From NCBI RefSeq assembly GCF_901538265.1, contig NZ_LR593886.1, positions 3,803,738 through 3,867,737 of the forward strand: DNA of 64,000 bases. Reading direction: 5' to 3'. The notes beneath the pieces are model-generated. The model was not told the DNA's origin. It made no database searches and saw only the letters and a list, made by a program, of their open reading frames with translations. A program made the translations under genes and the position numbers. This DNA is from Gemmata massiliana (GTDB taxonomy: Bacteria; Planctomycetota; Planctomycetia; Gemmatales; Gemmataceae). This document shows, in pieces, positions 19,170 through 26,846 of this stretch. Positions within the stretch are counted from its first letter, which is position 1, and each line of letters begins with the position of its first letter.

Positions 19170-20735
19170 CTACTCCTCGGTCTCTTCGGGGGGCGCGGGC
19201 TTTGGCTCGGTCTCCTCGTCGAAGGCCTTCGTGAGTGGGGAAAGTGCCTTGCGCATGATGAGCCGCATCACCTCGGTGTCGGGCGTCAGGTTGGTGAAGA
19301 GTTCGATCTGCCGGGCCGCCTGGCGCACGAACATGTCGACACCGGTGATCGTGTCGCACCCGCGCGCCCGGGCCTCGCGGATCAGGAGCGTCGTTTCCGG
19401 CGTGTAGATCGTGTCGAACACGATCGTGCCCGGTTTGAGGACGCTGAAGTGGCACGGCGACTCGTCCACGTTCGGGTGCATCCCGACGGGCGTGCAGTTG
19501 ATGAGCACGTCGAACGTGATGCTATGACGCGCGTGCCAGTCCACCGCCTTGCACTTCACGTCTTCGGCGAGCTTCTGGGCGCGCTCGTAGGTGCGCGCCG
19601 CGATAGTGATTTGGGCGCCTTCGCGGTGGAATGCGTAGGCGATGGACCGCGCGGCCCCGCCCGCACCGAGAATGAGGATCGAGAGCTGGCTCAGTTGCGT
19701 GCTCGGCCCCGTTTTCGCACGCTCCGCCAGGAACGCTTTGAGCGAATCGGCCGCCGCCGCGAAGTCGGTGTTGGCCGCGGAGAACTTCCCGTCGTCGCGC
19801 CGCACGAGCGTGTTGGCCGACCCGGTGACCTGCACGTTCGGTTCGCTCTCACGGGCGATGCTCGCTGCGGCTTCTTTGTGCGGGATCGTGACGCTGTACC
19901 CACGCAGCGGGATCTGGTCGTAAGACTCCAGGGCTTGTGGCAACTGCCCGCGCGGGACGCGGAACGGCAGGTACAGCGCGTTCACCCCGAGTTTCTTGTA
20001 CATGTGGTTGTGGAGCAGCGGGCTGAGGCTGTGCCCGACCGGGTCGCCGAGGACGCCGAAGACCTGCGTGTCCGCGTTCACGTTCTGGACCGGGTACGTG
20101 GTGCGGAACTCGTCGAAGCTCGGCAGCCCGGGAGCGATGCCGCGCTCCTTGTTGAACGCGGCGTAGATCCACGGGGCGCCGAACTTGAGTGCGAGGAACC
20201 GCGTCGGCTGCCCGATGTCGCCCATGCAGAACGCGACCGTCGGCTTCGGCGCGGTGCGCTGGAGCTGGAGCACGCGCCCCACGTCCTCCGGTGACTGGGC
20301 CGCGACCGCGAGCTTGTACACGTCCGCGTCCTGCTTCAGCATGTTCGCGTAGATCTCGTCCAGGTTCGCGGGGGTCTCCGTGGTATTGTGGTAGCTCACG
20401 ATCCGCTTTACCGGGCCGAACCGCGGGACCGAGTCGGCGATATCCGTTTCCAGGTCGACCCACTCGAACGCGCCGGAGACGATCGCCTGGCGCAGGATCA
20501 TCATCCGCTCGGGCTCGGTGCCCGGGAACCGGCCCCCGTCGGAGGGGCGGCGGAGCGTGGCGACCCAGGGGCACTGCTTGAGCGGCGCGAGGCGCTTGAA
20601 ATCGACTGCCTTGGCGAGGAAGTCGAGCCGCAGTTCGACGAACTTCGCGCCGCGCTTCACCGCTTCCTGAAGTTCGGCCACCACCATCTTGTGGCGCGTG
20701 CGGCCGATCACCACCAGCACCCGGTCCGACGACAT
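19170..20735 (-). CDS. aroDE: Bifunctional 3-dehydroquinate dehydratase / shikimate dehydrogenase
   Basis: The protein has 521 residues. It catalyses two successive shikimate-pathway steps in one chain, as in plants and some chlamydia/planctomycete lineages. Residues 1 to about 220 are a type I dehydratase: FVELRLDFL, catalytic His in SYHN, Schiff-base Lys in VYKLAVAAQ. Residues about 235-500 are shikimate dehydrogenase: GDPVGHSLSPLLHN, catalytic Lys in VTIPHK, NTLVRRDDGKFSAANTDF, and the NADP loop ILGAGGAARSIA. aroK follows directly, so dehydratase, dehydrogenase and kinase form one operon. A ribosome site GAGGG precedes the ATG. Confidence 0.95.
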   Translation of the reverse strand: MSSDRVLVVIGRTRHKMVVAELQEAVKRGAKFVELRLDFLAKAVDFKRLAPLKQCPWVATLRRPSDGGRFPGTEPERMMILRQAIVSGAFEWVDLETDIADSVPRFGPVKRIVSYHNTTETPANLDEIYANMLKQDADVYKLAVAAQSPEDVGRVLQLQRTAPKPTVAFCMGDIGQPTRFLALKFGAPWIYAAFNKERGIAPGLPSFDEFRTTYPVQNVNADTQVFGVLGDPVGHSLSPLLHNHMYKKLGVNALYLPFRVPRGQLPQALESYDQIPLRGYSVTIPHKEAAASIARESEPNVQVTGSANTLVRRDDGKFSAANTDFAAAADSLKAFLAERAKTGPSTQLSQLSILILGAGGAARSIAYAFHREGAQITIAARTYERAQKLAEDVKCKAVDWHARHSITFDVLINCTPVGMHPNVDESPCHFSVLKPGTIVFDTIYTPETTLLIREARARGCDTITGVDMFVRQAARQIELFTNLTPDTEVMRLIMRKALSPLTKAFDEETEPKPAPPEETEE

Positions 20736-20848
20736 AACGTTCCCTCATTCGGGGAATTCAAACGGGGCCACTACGAAGTTCAAAGTCCCACCCACCACAA
20801 TACACGCAACGCACTGAAGGGGTGAGGGCGAAGCGGCCGTAAAATGTG

Positions 20849-20874
20849 AAACCCAGGCTCATTGGCCTGGGTTT
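20849..20874 (-). terminator. Intrinsic terminator of rpmG
   Basis: A 10-bp stem (AAACCCAGGC / GCCTGGGTTT) with a 6-base loop lies 36 bp past the rpmG stop, in the leftward direction. A modest T content follows on the minus strand. Confidence 0.7.
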
Positions 20875-20909
20875 TCGCACTCGTTCGGATTGCTCCGGTT
20901 CCGGCCGCG

Positions 20910-21080
20910 TTACACCTTGCTGGCTTCCTTGTACATGACGTGCCGGCGCACGACCGGGTCGAACTTGCGGAGCGAGATGCGCTCCTTCGTGTTGTTGCGG
21001 TTCTTCTGCGTGAAGTAGCAGTGGTCGCTGGCTTCGCTCTTCAGCTTGATGGTGCTGCGGGCTTCTTTCGACTTCGCCAT
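20910..21080 (-). CDS. rpmG: 50S ribosomal protein L33
   Basis: The protein has 56 residues. It is recognised from TIKLKSEASDHCYFTQKNR, then NTKERISLRKFDPVVRRHVMYKE. It sits at the E-site side of the large ribosomal subunit. Only one Cys is present, so this is the zinc-free form. The start at MAKSKEARS is the family start; the upstream frame is not used. Confidence 0.95.
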   Translation of the reverse strand: MAKSKEARSTIKLKSEASDHCYFTQKNRNNTKERISLRKFDPVVRRHVMYKEASKV

Positions 21081-21420
21081 TGTCGGCTCTTCATTAAGGG
21101 GAGTTTGTGTGTAACCCGACCGCAATCGGGATAGACAGCCATAATAGCGGCTGAAAGGGGGATCGGGGAGGGGCGAGTTCGGGACCGCGATACCCGATCT
21201 CGCTGCTGTCCGCGCGCGGACTTACTCAACGCATGGGGCGTTTGTTGGTTCAGATTCACGACCGGATGAACTCTCGTAAGGCGCGAACCACATCGGGTCG
21301 TTTTCACTTCTCGGCTGAATTCGGGACTGGTTCTTTCAATTGTCTAGGCAAATTGGCCATTCTTCACGCGCACGCGAACTAAGGTCTCCATTGGTTGCAT
21401 TCTCGCGACAGGGTTCGCCC
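21081..21420. other. Intergenic region, 340 bp, divergent rpmG/kinase
   Basis: It must hold the promoters of rpmG (leftward) and of the kinase gene (rightward). No clear gene or RNA is seen. Confidence 0.45.
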
Positions 21421-23370
21421 ATGCCTCTTGTTTCCGCCCCCGACTGTGGTACGCACTCCGTGTACACCAAATCGGCCGGATACTCCCCGTTGCCCGGCTA
21501 CGTCCTGCTCGAACCGTTGGGTCGAGGCGGGTTCGGGGAGGTATGGAAGTGTGAAGCGCCCGGGGGGCTTCATAAGGCGATCAAGTTTGTTACAGGGGAC
21601 TCGGGCGATTCTCCCAGCGACGGCACGCAACTCCGGCAGGAACTCGAAGCATTTCAACAAGTTAAAGCGATCCGTCACCCGTTCCTTCTCTCCCTGGAAC
21701 GAGTCGAACTAGTCGGCGCCGAATTGGTCATGGTCATGGAGTTGGCCGACAAGCAACTCGGCGACCGATTCGAGGAGTGTCGAGGACAGGGACTGCCCGG
21801 GATTCCGCGTCAGGAGCTGCTGGGCTACCTGCGTGAGGCGGCCGAAGCACTCGACGTGATCGGCGCTAAGTACGGGCTCCAGCACCTCGACGTGAAGCCG
21901 GCCAACTTGTTTCTCACCGCCGGACACGTTCAGGTCGGCGACTACGGACTTGTTAGCAAGCTCGACGCGGGTAAGGGCCGCCAGGAAAATGGCGGACTCA
22001 CGCCGCGCTACGCGGCGCCGGAAGTTCTGTGCGGACAAGTACATACGCGATCCGATCAGTACAGCCTCGCACTCGTCTACCACGAACTCCTCACCGGTAC
22101 GTTCCCATTTAACGGGCGAAGTGTGCAGCAAATGATGCTGCAACATATGACCGCACCACCCGATCTGAATGGGTTGTCTCCGCCGGACCGCGTCGCAGTT
22201 GCGACCGCGCTGGCGAAGAAGCCCGATGAACGGTTCGCGTCGTGTGCGGACTTCATTAACGCCCTCTGTGGAGGAACGTCGCGCTCGGTCACAGCGCTCG
22301 CGGCCAGTTTGCTCACGCCCTCGCCACGCGGGTCGGGGCCAATCACAAACCCGCCTTCCAGTGCGCCGACACGCGGGGTCAGTGCCGCGAACGAACCGAC
22401 GCTGCGCAACGTGCCGCATTTTGTGACTCCTGCTGTTACTCCCGCACCGCAATCGGTTCCACCCAAGCGGGTCGCGTACACGCAACCTGCACCCGCAGCC
22501 GCGACGGTCGAGCGGGCGGCCCCGCGTGCGTCGCAAACCAAACCGGCCGGGGTGTGCCTCGAACAGATCCTCTCTGTGGTTCCGGTCGCCTGGTTGCAGG
22601 GGAAATTCGCTCAGGCGCCGGGACGCCCGCCGACACATTTGGTGAACACGGTACTCCGCGCGGCAGAGACCGAAGCGGGCATCAATTCGGCGATGGGTGC
22701 GGTAAACCGCGACAGTGACGGCACTTGGGGGTGCCGGTTCCTCAGTTCCATCGATCCGCGTGTGGCCCAAGTTAAGCTCGATCTCCTCTGGGAAGAGGGC
22801 GGAGTGACGATGGACTCGCGCACCGAAGGGCGCGTCGAGTTTCGCAAACTCACCCCGGTACCCGCACCCACCGGTTGGTTCAGCAGCAAGCCCAAAGCGC
22901 CGGATTCGGGGTTGCAGGTGATCGTGGAACTCCCGGACCCCGGTACTGGCACCGGCGAAGTGGTGGTGACCGGGACATTCTTCGGTAGCCCGCCGCCCGA
23001 GTTCGCGAAATCGGGCGAGAAGACGATCGTAAAGCTGATCGAGGGCATTCGGCGCACGCTCAATGACACTCAGGACCGCCGTAAGCATCCGCGGGTTCCT
23101 GCCACGTTCCCGCTTACGCTGTACCCGCTCCAGTCGGACGGGCGGGTGGAACCACCGATGAAGGGGTTCTGCCGCGACGTGTCCGCGGGCGGGATGGCGC
23201 TGTTCTGCGCCGCGGAGCCGACCACGAAGTACATGTTCGTGGAGTTCGAGGGGGTACCGGGAACCGCGGGGCTCGCGGTGCTGCTCCAGACCATCGCCTC
23301 GGAGTGGCAGCACGACGAGGTGCTGGTTACCGGTAAATATCGGCTCGAATTCGGCCCGACCGACGGATAA
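21421..23370 (+). CDS. Ser/Thr protein kinase with C-terminal PilZ domain
   Basis: The protein has 649 residues. The kinase domain covers about residues 28-290: glycine loop GRGGFGEVW, K55 in AIKFV, catalytic loop HLDVKPANL (His-Leu-Asp rather than the usual His-Arg-Asp, D157), metal site DYG (174-176) and TPRYAAPEVL. A low-complexity linker follows, then a folded middle (about 380-560). The end carries a PilZ signature: RRKHPRVP, then DVSAGGMAL, the R-x3-R and D/N-x-S-x-x-G motifs that bind cyclic di-GMP. The fusion would link phosphorylation to c-di-GMP; this is inferred. The ATG at 21421 is preferred over an upstream in-frame start. Confidence 0.88.
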   Translation: MPLVSAPDCGTHSVYTKSAGYSPLPGYVLLEPLGRGGFGEVWKCEAPGGLHKAIKFVTGDSGDSPSDGTQLRQELEAFQQVKAIRHPFLLSLERVELVGAELVMVMELADKQLGDRFEECRGQGLPGIPRQELLGYLREAAEALDVIGAKYGLQHLDVKPANLFLTAGHVQVGDYGLVSKLDAGKGRQENGGLTPRYAAPEVLCGQVHTRSDQYSLALVYHELLTGTFPFNGRSVQQMMLQHMTAPPDLNGLSPPDRVAVATALAKKPDERFASCADFINALCGGTSRSVTALAASLLTPSPRGSGPITNPPSSAPTRGVSAANEPTLRNVPHFVTPAVTPAPQSVPPKRVAYTQPAPAAATVERAAPRASQTKPAGVCLEQILSVVPVAWLQGKFAQAPGRPPTHLVNTVLRAAETEAGINSAMGAVNRDSDGTWGCRFLSSIDPRVAQVKLDLLWEEGGVTMDSRTEGRVEFRKLTPVPAPTGWFSSKPKAPDSGLQVIVELPDPGTGTGEVVVTGTFFGSPPPEFAKSGEKTIVKLIEGIRRTLNDTQDRRKHPRVPATFPLTLYPLQSDGRVEPPMKGFCRDVSAGGMALFCAAEPTTKYMFVEFEGVPGTAGLAVLLQTIASEWQHDEVLVTGKYRLEFGPTDG

Positions 23371-23553
23371 CAATTGCTAACATCTTCGCCCCGGCGCGTG
23401 GGGAACACTCGTTTTCGCCTACGAAACGCCAGTTTTCACGACCGCACGGTTAACATTCGACCCATATTCGAGGCCCGCACTACCGGAATCGGCGGTCTGT
23501 AACCGGATCAGATTGCCTATACGGATGTGTATTTTATCCCGGGACGTGTCCAG

Positions 23554-23596
23554 AAACAAAAGCGCCCCGGACGAGCTTTCGCCGGCTCGCCGGGGC
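23554..23596 (-). terminator. Strong intrinsic terminator of the tRNA-like RNA block
   Basis: Read on the minus strand, GCCCCGG and CGAGC pair with GCTCG and CCGGGGC (12 bp with a single bulged base). An 8-base loop separates the arms, and TTTTGTTT follows almost at once. It lies about 45 bases downstream of the second tRNA-like unit and is the natural end of the minus-strand non-coding transcript. Confidence 0.85.
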
Positions 23597-23639
23597 TTGG
23601 CCCTACAAGCTTGCGCTCGCGGGTGTGCCGTCTCAGGGA

Positions 23640-23784
23640 GTGTTCACAGTATCCGGTCGCCGGCCTTTAATCTCGTAACCAACCGCCTTACCGTTAGGCG
23701 ACCCCCGCGTAGGGTTGGGCGAAGCGCGGGGGAATGGAATCGAACCACTATGTGTTGGTTGGGGCCGTTCGTTCGATTGAACAC
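23640..23784 (-). ncRNA. Permuted tRNA-like RNA, unit 2 (3' half before 5' half)
   Basis: On the minus strand the order is: anticodon 3' strand CCAAC (23758-23754), 4-base variable loop, T-arm AGTGG-TTCGATT-CCATT (23749-23733), acceptor 3' strand CCCCCGC (23732-23726) and discriminator G. A 16-base spacer follows. Then come acceptor 5' strand GCGGGGG (23708-23702), a 4-bp D-arm GCCT/AGGC with loop AACGGTA, and anticodon 5' strand GTTGG (23683-23679). Acceptor (7 bp) and anticodon (5 bp) stems pair perfectly and spacing is that of a class I tRNA. The open anticodon ends continue into pairing flanks: GGCCG/CGGCC, and TGAACAC (23646-23640) with GTGTTCA (23784-23778). No CCA is encoded. If the loop were rejoined as TTACGAA the anticodon would be ACG. 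No normal-order partner halves exist. Confidence 0.72.
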
Positions 23785-23816
23785 CTCGGCACGGTACTGA
23801 ACCTGGCGTGACAACC

Positions 23817-23990
23817 TGAACCTGTGGGGCAGCAGTTCCGCCTCTACCGTTGGGCTACCCCTTCCGCGTTTGGGAGTGAAGGGGGTGGGAGTCGAACCCA
23901 CACTGTGTGCTGTCCCGATGAGCCGAAACCTGAATCTCAGCCTGCACGCCTGTGCGAAGAACATGATGCCGCGAACGGCGAAGAGGTTCA
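23817..23990 (-). ncRNA. Permuted tRNA-like RNA, unit 1 (3' half before 5' half)
   Basis: On the minus strand a T-arm GTGGG-TTCGACT-CCCAC (23901-23885) runs straight into acceptor 3' strand CCCCTTC (23884-23878) and discriminator A. A 12-base spacer follows. Then come acceptor 5' strand GAAGGGG (23864-23858), TA, and a D-arm with GCC/GGC and the loop AACGGTA seen also in unit 2. The acceptor stem is a perfect 7 bp. Farther out, TGCTG (23834-23830) pairs with CAGCA (23912-23908), extended by CCC/GGG, and AGGTTCA (23823-23817) can pair with TGAACCT (23990-23984). The anticodon region is not canonical and no anticodon can be assigned. A two-piece tmRNA-like fold is possible, but no tag peptide frame was recognised. 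Confidence 0.6.
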
Positions 23991-24006
23991 ACCCTTTCGC
24001 AGTTTT

Positions 24007-24657
24007 TTATGTCTTCTCGAGTAGAAGATCGATCACCCAGCAACCGCGGGAGTGTGCTCCACCTGGGCTGCGGCAGTGCCCCAGGACATCGGGGTGCGAG
24101 CACCCGGCGTCTTGCAGCGCGTCGGCGAGGATCGGCAATCGCTCGAAGGCGCGGTCGGCATAGATCGCTTCCCCGAGGTCGACGGCCGTAGTCGTCCGCC
24201 ACCGAGGATCGAGGGCGACCGGGCGGAACGGGTTGCCAACGACACAGCGGAGAAGGGGAGCTTGGGCCGCTGTAATCGAGCGGAAGTCGTCCCATCCCGT
24301 GGCGACGGCAAGGTCCATTATCGCACCCATTGCCGCTTGCAACCCGCCGGCCCCGATCAACTTCAGCGCGACGTTGTGGATCGCGTGGGCTTGGGCGTCG
24401 TCGCAAGGGAGGCTCATGATCGTGTCATAAAGCTCCTTTGTCTCGGCGCTGCTCGACTGCCCGTCAGCTACTTCAATAGCTCGCGCGCAGTACGGGTCGG
24501 TGAACAGTTCCTGCCGCTGACGACAGCAGGCGACCGCGAAAAGACGGAGTTTTCGGTCCAATGCCCGGTGCCGTGAGGGGGCTTCCTGCATCCATCCGTG
24601 CAACGGCATTAGCATGTGGTCGCTGTGCGGGCAGTCGTCCCACTCGCGGTCTGTCAT
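24007..24657 (-). CDS. Gemmata-type conserved protein of unknown function
   Basis: The protein has 216 residues. It has a DRKLRLFAVACCRQ block near residue 35 and a C-terminal block (NPFRPVALDPRWRTTTAVDL, then AFERLPILADALQDAGC and a final RGCWVIDLLL). These remembered blocks recur in many Gemmataceae proteins, sometimes next to SMI1/KNR4-like genes. No biochemical role is known to me. The tRNA-like RNA block begins immediately after its stop on the same strand and may be read from its promoter. Confidence 0.75.
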   Translation of the reverse strand: MTDREWDDCPHSDHMLMPLHGWMQEAPSRHRALDRKLRLFAVACCRQRQELFTDPYCARAIEVADGQSSSAETKELYDTIMSLPCDDAQAHAIHNVALKLIGAGGLQAAMGAIMDLAVATGWDDFRSITAAQAPLLRCVVGNPFRPVALDPRWRTTTAVDLGEAIYADRAFERLPILADALQDAGCSHPDVLGHCRSPGGAHSRGCWVIDLLLEKT

Positions 24658-24846
24658 CCTGTTGCTTCCGTGCTTGTGTCAGGTGTGTTGTCCCGAGTCT
24701 TGGGTTGAAACAAGACCCGCGCAAGACTGACATCAAGCGAAAGCCGTTGGCGACCGCTTGGTCAGATTTGCAAGGACTCACAGCGAATTCGATGAGCTTG
24801 CCGACTCCTCGGGACAGCGAGGCACGAACGGCTGCATCTTCCACAT

Positions 24847-26394
24847 TCAGTCCATTCCGCGGATGTCGCTCGCTTTGAAGTCCACACCGATCACCGCGGT
24901 CACGGGTACTTCCTTTCCCTTGTAGTCAATCAATCCGCGGCGCACCTGAACGCGCCACTGGAGCGCTTCGCGGGTAGATTCTGCGGCCTTGATGAGGTCC
25001 GGGTTCGCTTCGGTAAACACGATGTATTCCTGGCTGTGACGCGGTTCGAGGATCTTCGCGTCGTTACCCTGCTGAACCTCGATTTTCTTTTTGAAGCGAC
25101 CCGGAAGTGGCCATTCGATCTCCCCGCCGGCAAATACTTTATGGCCGATGACGAGCCGGGTGATCGGCTGGTCGTCTTTCGAGGCGCGCCGGAGGAACGC
25201 GGGGTCCATCGGGTAAATGGGCGTGTCGCTCGACAGGTTCTTGATGGCGATGGTCATTACCAGCGCGGTACCGGCGCGGAGCGTTTGTTTGTCTTTTTCG
25301 TCCGTGCCTTCGAGGATCATCTGGAGTGGACGCTTTTGGACCCGGACCGGTTCTACTTCCAACTGGCCGATGGTGATTTTGCCGCCCAACTGTGCGCGCT
25401 GAGCGGTGGGCAGTTCGCCGTCCACCGGGAAGTCCAGTTTGGTCACCTTCTTTCGGCTCACCGGATCGAATTCGCCGAACGTGTCCGGGATCGTCGAGAG
25501 CGGGTGGCCGGTTTCGGGCACCCCACGGGACTTGAAGAACAGCCCGTAGACCGCGAGCATCGTGACAACGAGTGCGTACCCGGCCAGAAGAACGAGAACG
25601 GTGCTCTTCGCGCGACTGCTGGCCGCAACCGGCGTGGGGCGCGATCGTTCGGCGCGGGCCGGCTTCTCCTCCCTGTCGGTCGGTGCCTCATCGAGTAGCG
25701 ACTTTTTGCTCGGGGCCGGTTCCGATGGCGCGGCACTGGGCGCGGGGAGTTCGGGCGCCTTGGGCGCCTTCACGAAAGGGAGGGGAAGGGGATCGGGCTC
25801 GAAACCCGTAAACGGGTTCGCCTCGTCCGGTCGGGGGCTGTCCGATGGGGGCGGGAGTGTGTCTTCGCGCTCGGGGTCCGGGTTCAGACTCGTCAGAGGA
25901 CTGGGTGGTTCGGGTTTCGGTTCTGGGACTGGTGGAGCCGAGAAGGCGCTCGCGTGGCGCCCGGGTTCCGGCCCCGTTACCAATGTCTGCGGAGCTGGGT
26001 CCGGTAGCGAATCGCTCGACTCCGGAAACAGTTTCAGCCCGGCCGAAGCGGTAGCACCGGGTTCGGGGGCCGGGTCGGATTCCGGTTCCGACGATTGTTG
26101 AGGTGACGGGAACAGGATCGGGCGCGTGGGTGTGTTAGCCGGTGAGATGAACACTTCGTCGTCGGACTCGTCCGATTCGCTCAGGATGCTGTCCGCACCT
26201 TCTTTTTGCGGGATGTTGAACGGGCGGATTTCGGGTTCGGGTGGCGGGGGAGCGGAGGGCGTCCCGGCCGCGGCCGGCGCGATCACGACCCGTTTGCAGT
26301 GCGGGCACCGGACCTGCCGGCCGAGCAACTCCGTGTGCACACCCATGCGGCGGGAACAGAACGGACAGGGGAACGTGACGGGTGGTGAGGCCAT
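24847..26394 (-). CDS. Zinc-ribbon membrane protein with Pro/Glu-rich linker
   Basis: The protein has 515 residues. The N-terminal zinc ribbon (FPCPFCSRRM...VRCPHCKRVV) is followed by about 220 residues of Pro/Glu/Ser-rich disordered linker. A single membrane helix follows (TVLVLLAGYALVVTMLAVYGLFF, about residues 265-287). The C-terminal domain (about 330-515) has KITIGQLEVEPV and a TALVMTIAIKNLS stretch, which resembles extracytoplasmic beta-sandwich (DUF4352-like) folds. The start at MASPPVTFPC has no strong ribosome site. The role is unknown; the topology suggests a cytoplasmic ribbon and an outer beta domain. Confidence 0.75.
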   Translation of the reverse strand: MASPPVTFPCPFCSRRMGVHTELLGRQVRCPHCKRVVIAPAAAGTPSAPPPPEPEIRPFNIPQKEGADSILSESDESDDEVFISPANTPTRPILFPSPQQSSEPESDPAPEPGATASAGLKLFPESSDSLPDPAPQTLVTGPEPGRHASAFSAPPVPEPKPEPPSPLTSLNPDPEREDTLPPPSDSPRPDEANPFTGFEPDPLPLPFVKAPKAPELPAPSAAPSEPAPSKKSLLDEAPTDREEKPARAERSRPTPVAASSRAKSTVLVLLAGYALVVTMLAVYGLFFKSRGVPETGHPLSTIPDTFGEFDPVSRKKVTKLDFPVDGELPTAQRAQLGGKITIGQLEVEPVRVQKRPLQMILEGTDEKDKQTLRAGTALVMTIAIKNLSSDTPIYPMDPAFLRRASKDDQPITRLVIGHKVFAGGEIEWPLPGRFKKKIEVQQGNDAKILEPRHSQEYIVFTEANPDLIKAAESTREALQWRVQVRRGLIDYKGKEVPVTAVIGVDFKASDIRGMD

Positions 26395-26549
26395 TGTGAT
26401 GATTCGGGTAGTAGTTGCGCCCATCCACCCAGTGAGCCGGGCGGGACAGGCGAATGGTACACTCGAACCGGTTTATAGGCAAACCCACCCGCGCCGCGGG
26501 CGCGTGCACCCTTTACGAAACGCCGAATGGGGCGTGGTGGGCGGTTCGT

Positions 26550-26846
26550 TTAAGTTTTGCGTGAGGTGGTGAACCCGAAATTATGAAATGCGATTGCCAG
26601 CTCGATCCCCGATGAGAACAAGAACCGGTGCTCAATGGTCCCAGTCGGGAGAATGTCCAGTTCGTCGTATCCAAGATCACCATACCCGTATGGACCACCC
26701 AGTCCAACTTTTGGGTCGGCTGTACTCTCGACCTGTTCGATGCCTGTGTATGTCAGAACGAACTGCTCATCTCCAGCGTAGTTGTCGAACACCAGTTGGG
26801 CGTCATGAAGTGGAGCGACTCGTGAACCGTAATCAGGTTCGCCCAA
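26550..26846 (-). CDS. Small acidic hypothetical protein, downstream partner of the DUF4145 gene
   Basis: The protein has 98 residues and is acidic and aromatic-rich (VFDNYAGDEQFVLTYTGIEQ; GYDELDILPTGTIEHRFLF). No family is recognised. The first codon is TTG, lying inside the end of the DUF4145 gene so that the two frames overlap by 14 bases. This suggests coupling. Base composition is lower in GC than the surrounding genes, which hints at an acquired pair. Confidence 0.5.
   Translation of the reverse strand: MGEPDYGSRVAPLHDAQLVFDNYAGDEQFVLTYTGIEQVESTADPKVGLGGPYGYGDLGYDELDILPTGTIEHRFLFSSGIELAIAFHNFGFTTSRKT

Noticed and set aside
23640-23990. Two ordinary tRNA genes in normal order
   Set aside because: In the normal order the acceptor strands do not pair (GCGGAAG against CCCCCGC), the lengths are about 140 nt, and the downstream 5' half would have no 3' partner before the terminator.
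23640-23990. Permuted two-piece tmRNA
   Set aside because: No tag-peptide frame and no G-U pair of the alanine identity type were found, and there are two units; it is kept only as an architectural comparison.
23824-24024. 66-residue plus-strand frame
   Set aside because: It reads antisense through the T-arm and D-arm of the tRNA-like RNA and gives the SRTHT-type peptide typical of false frames on tRNA genes.
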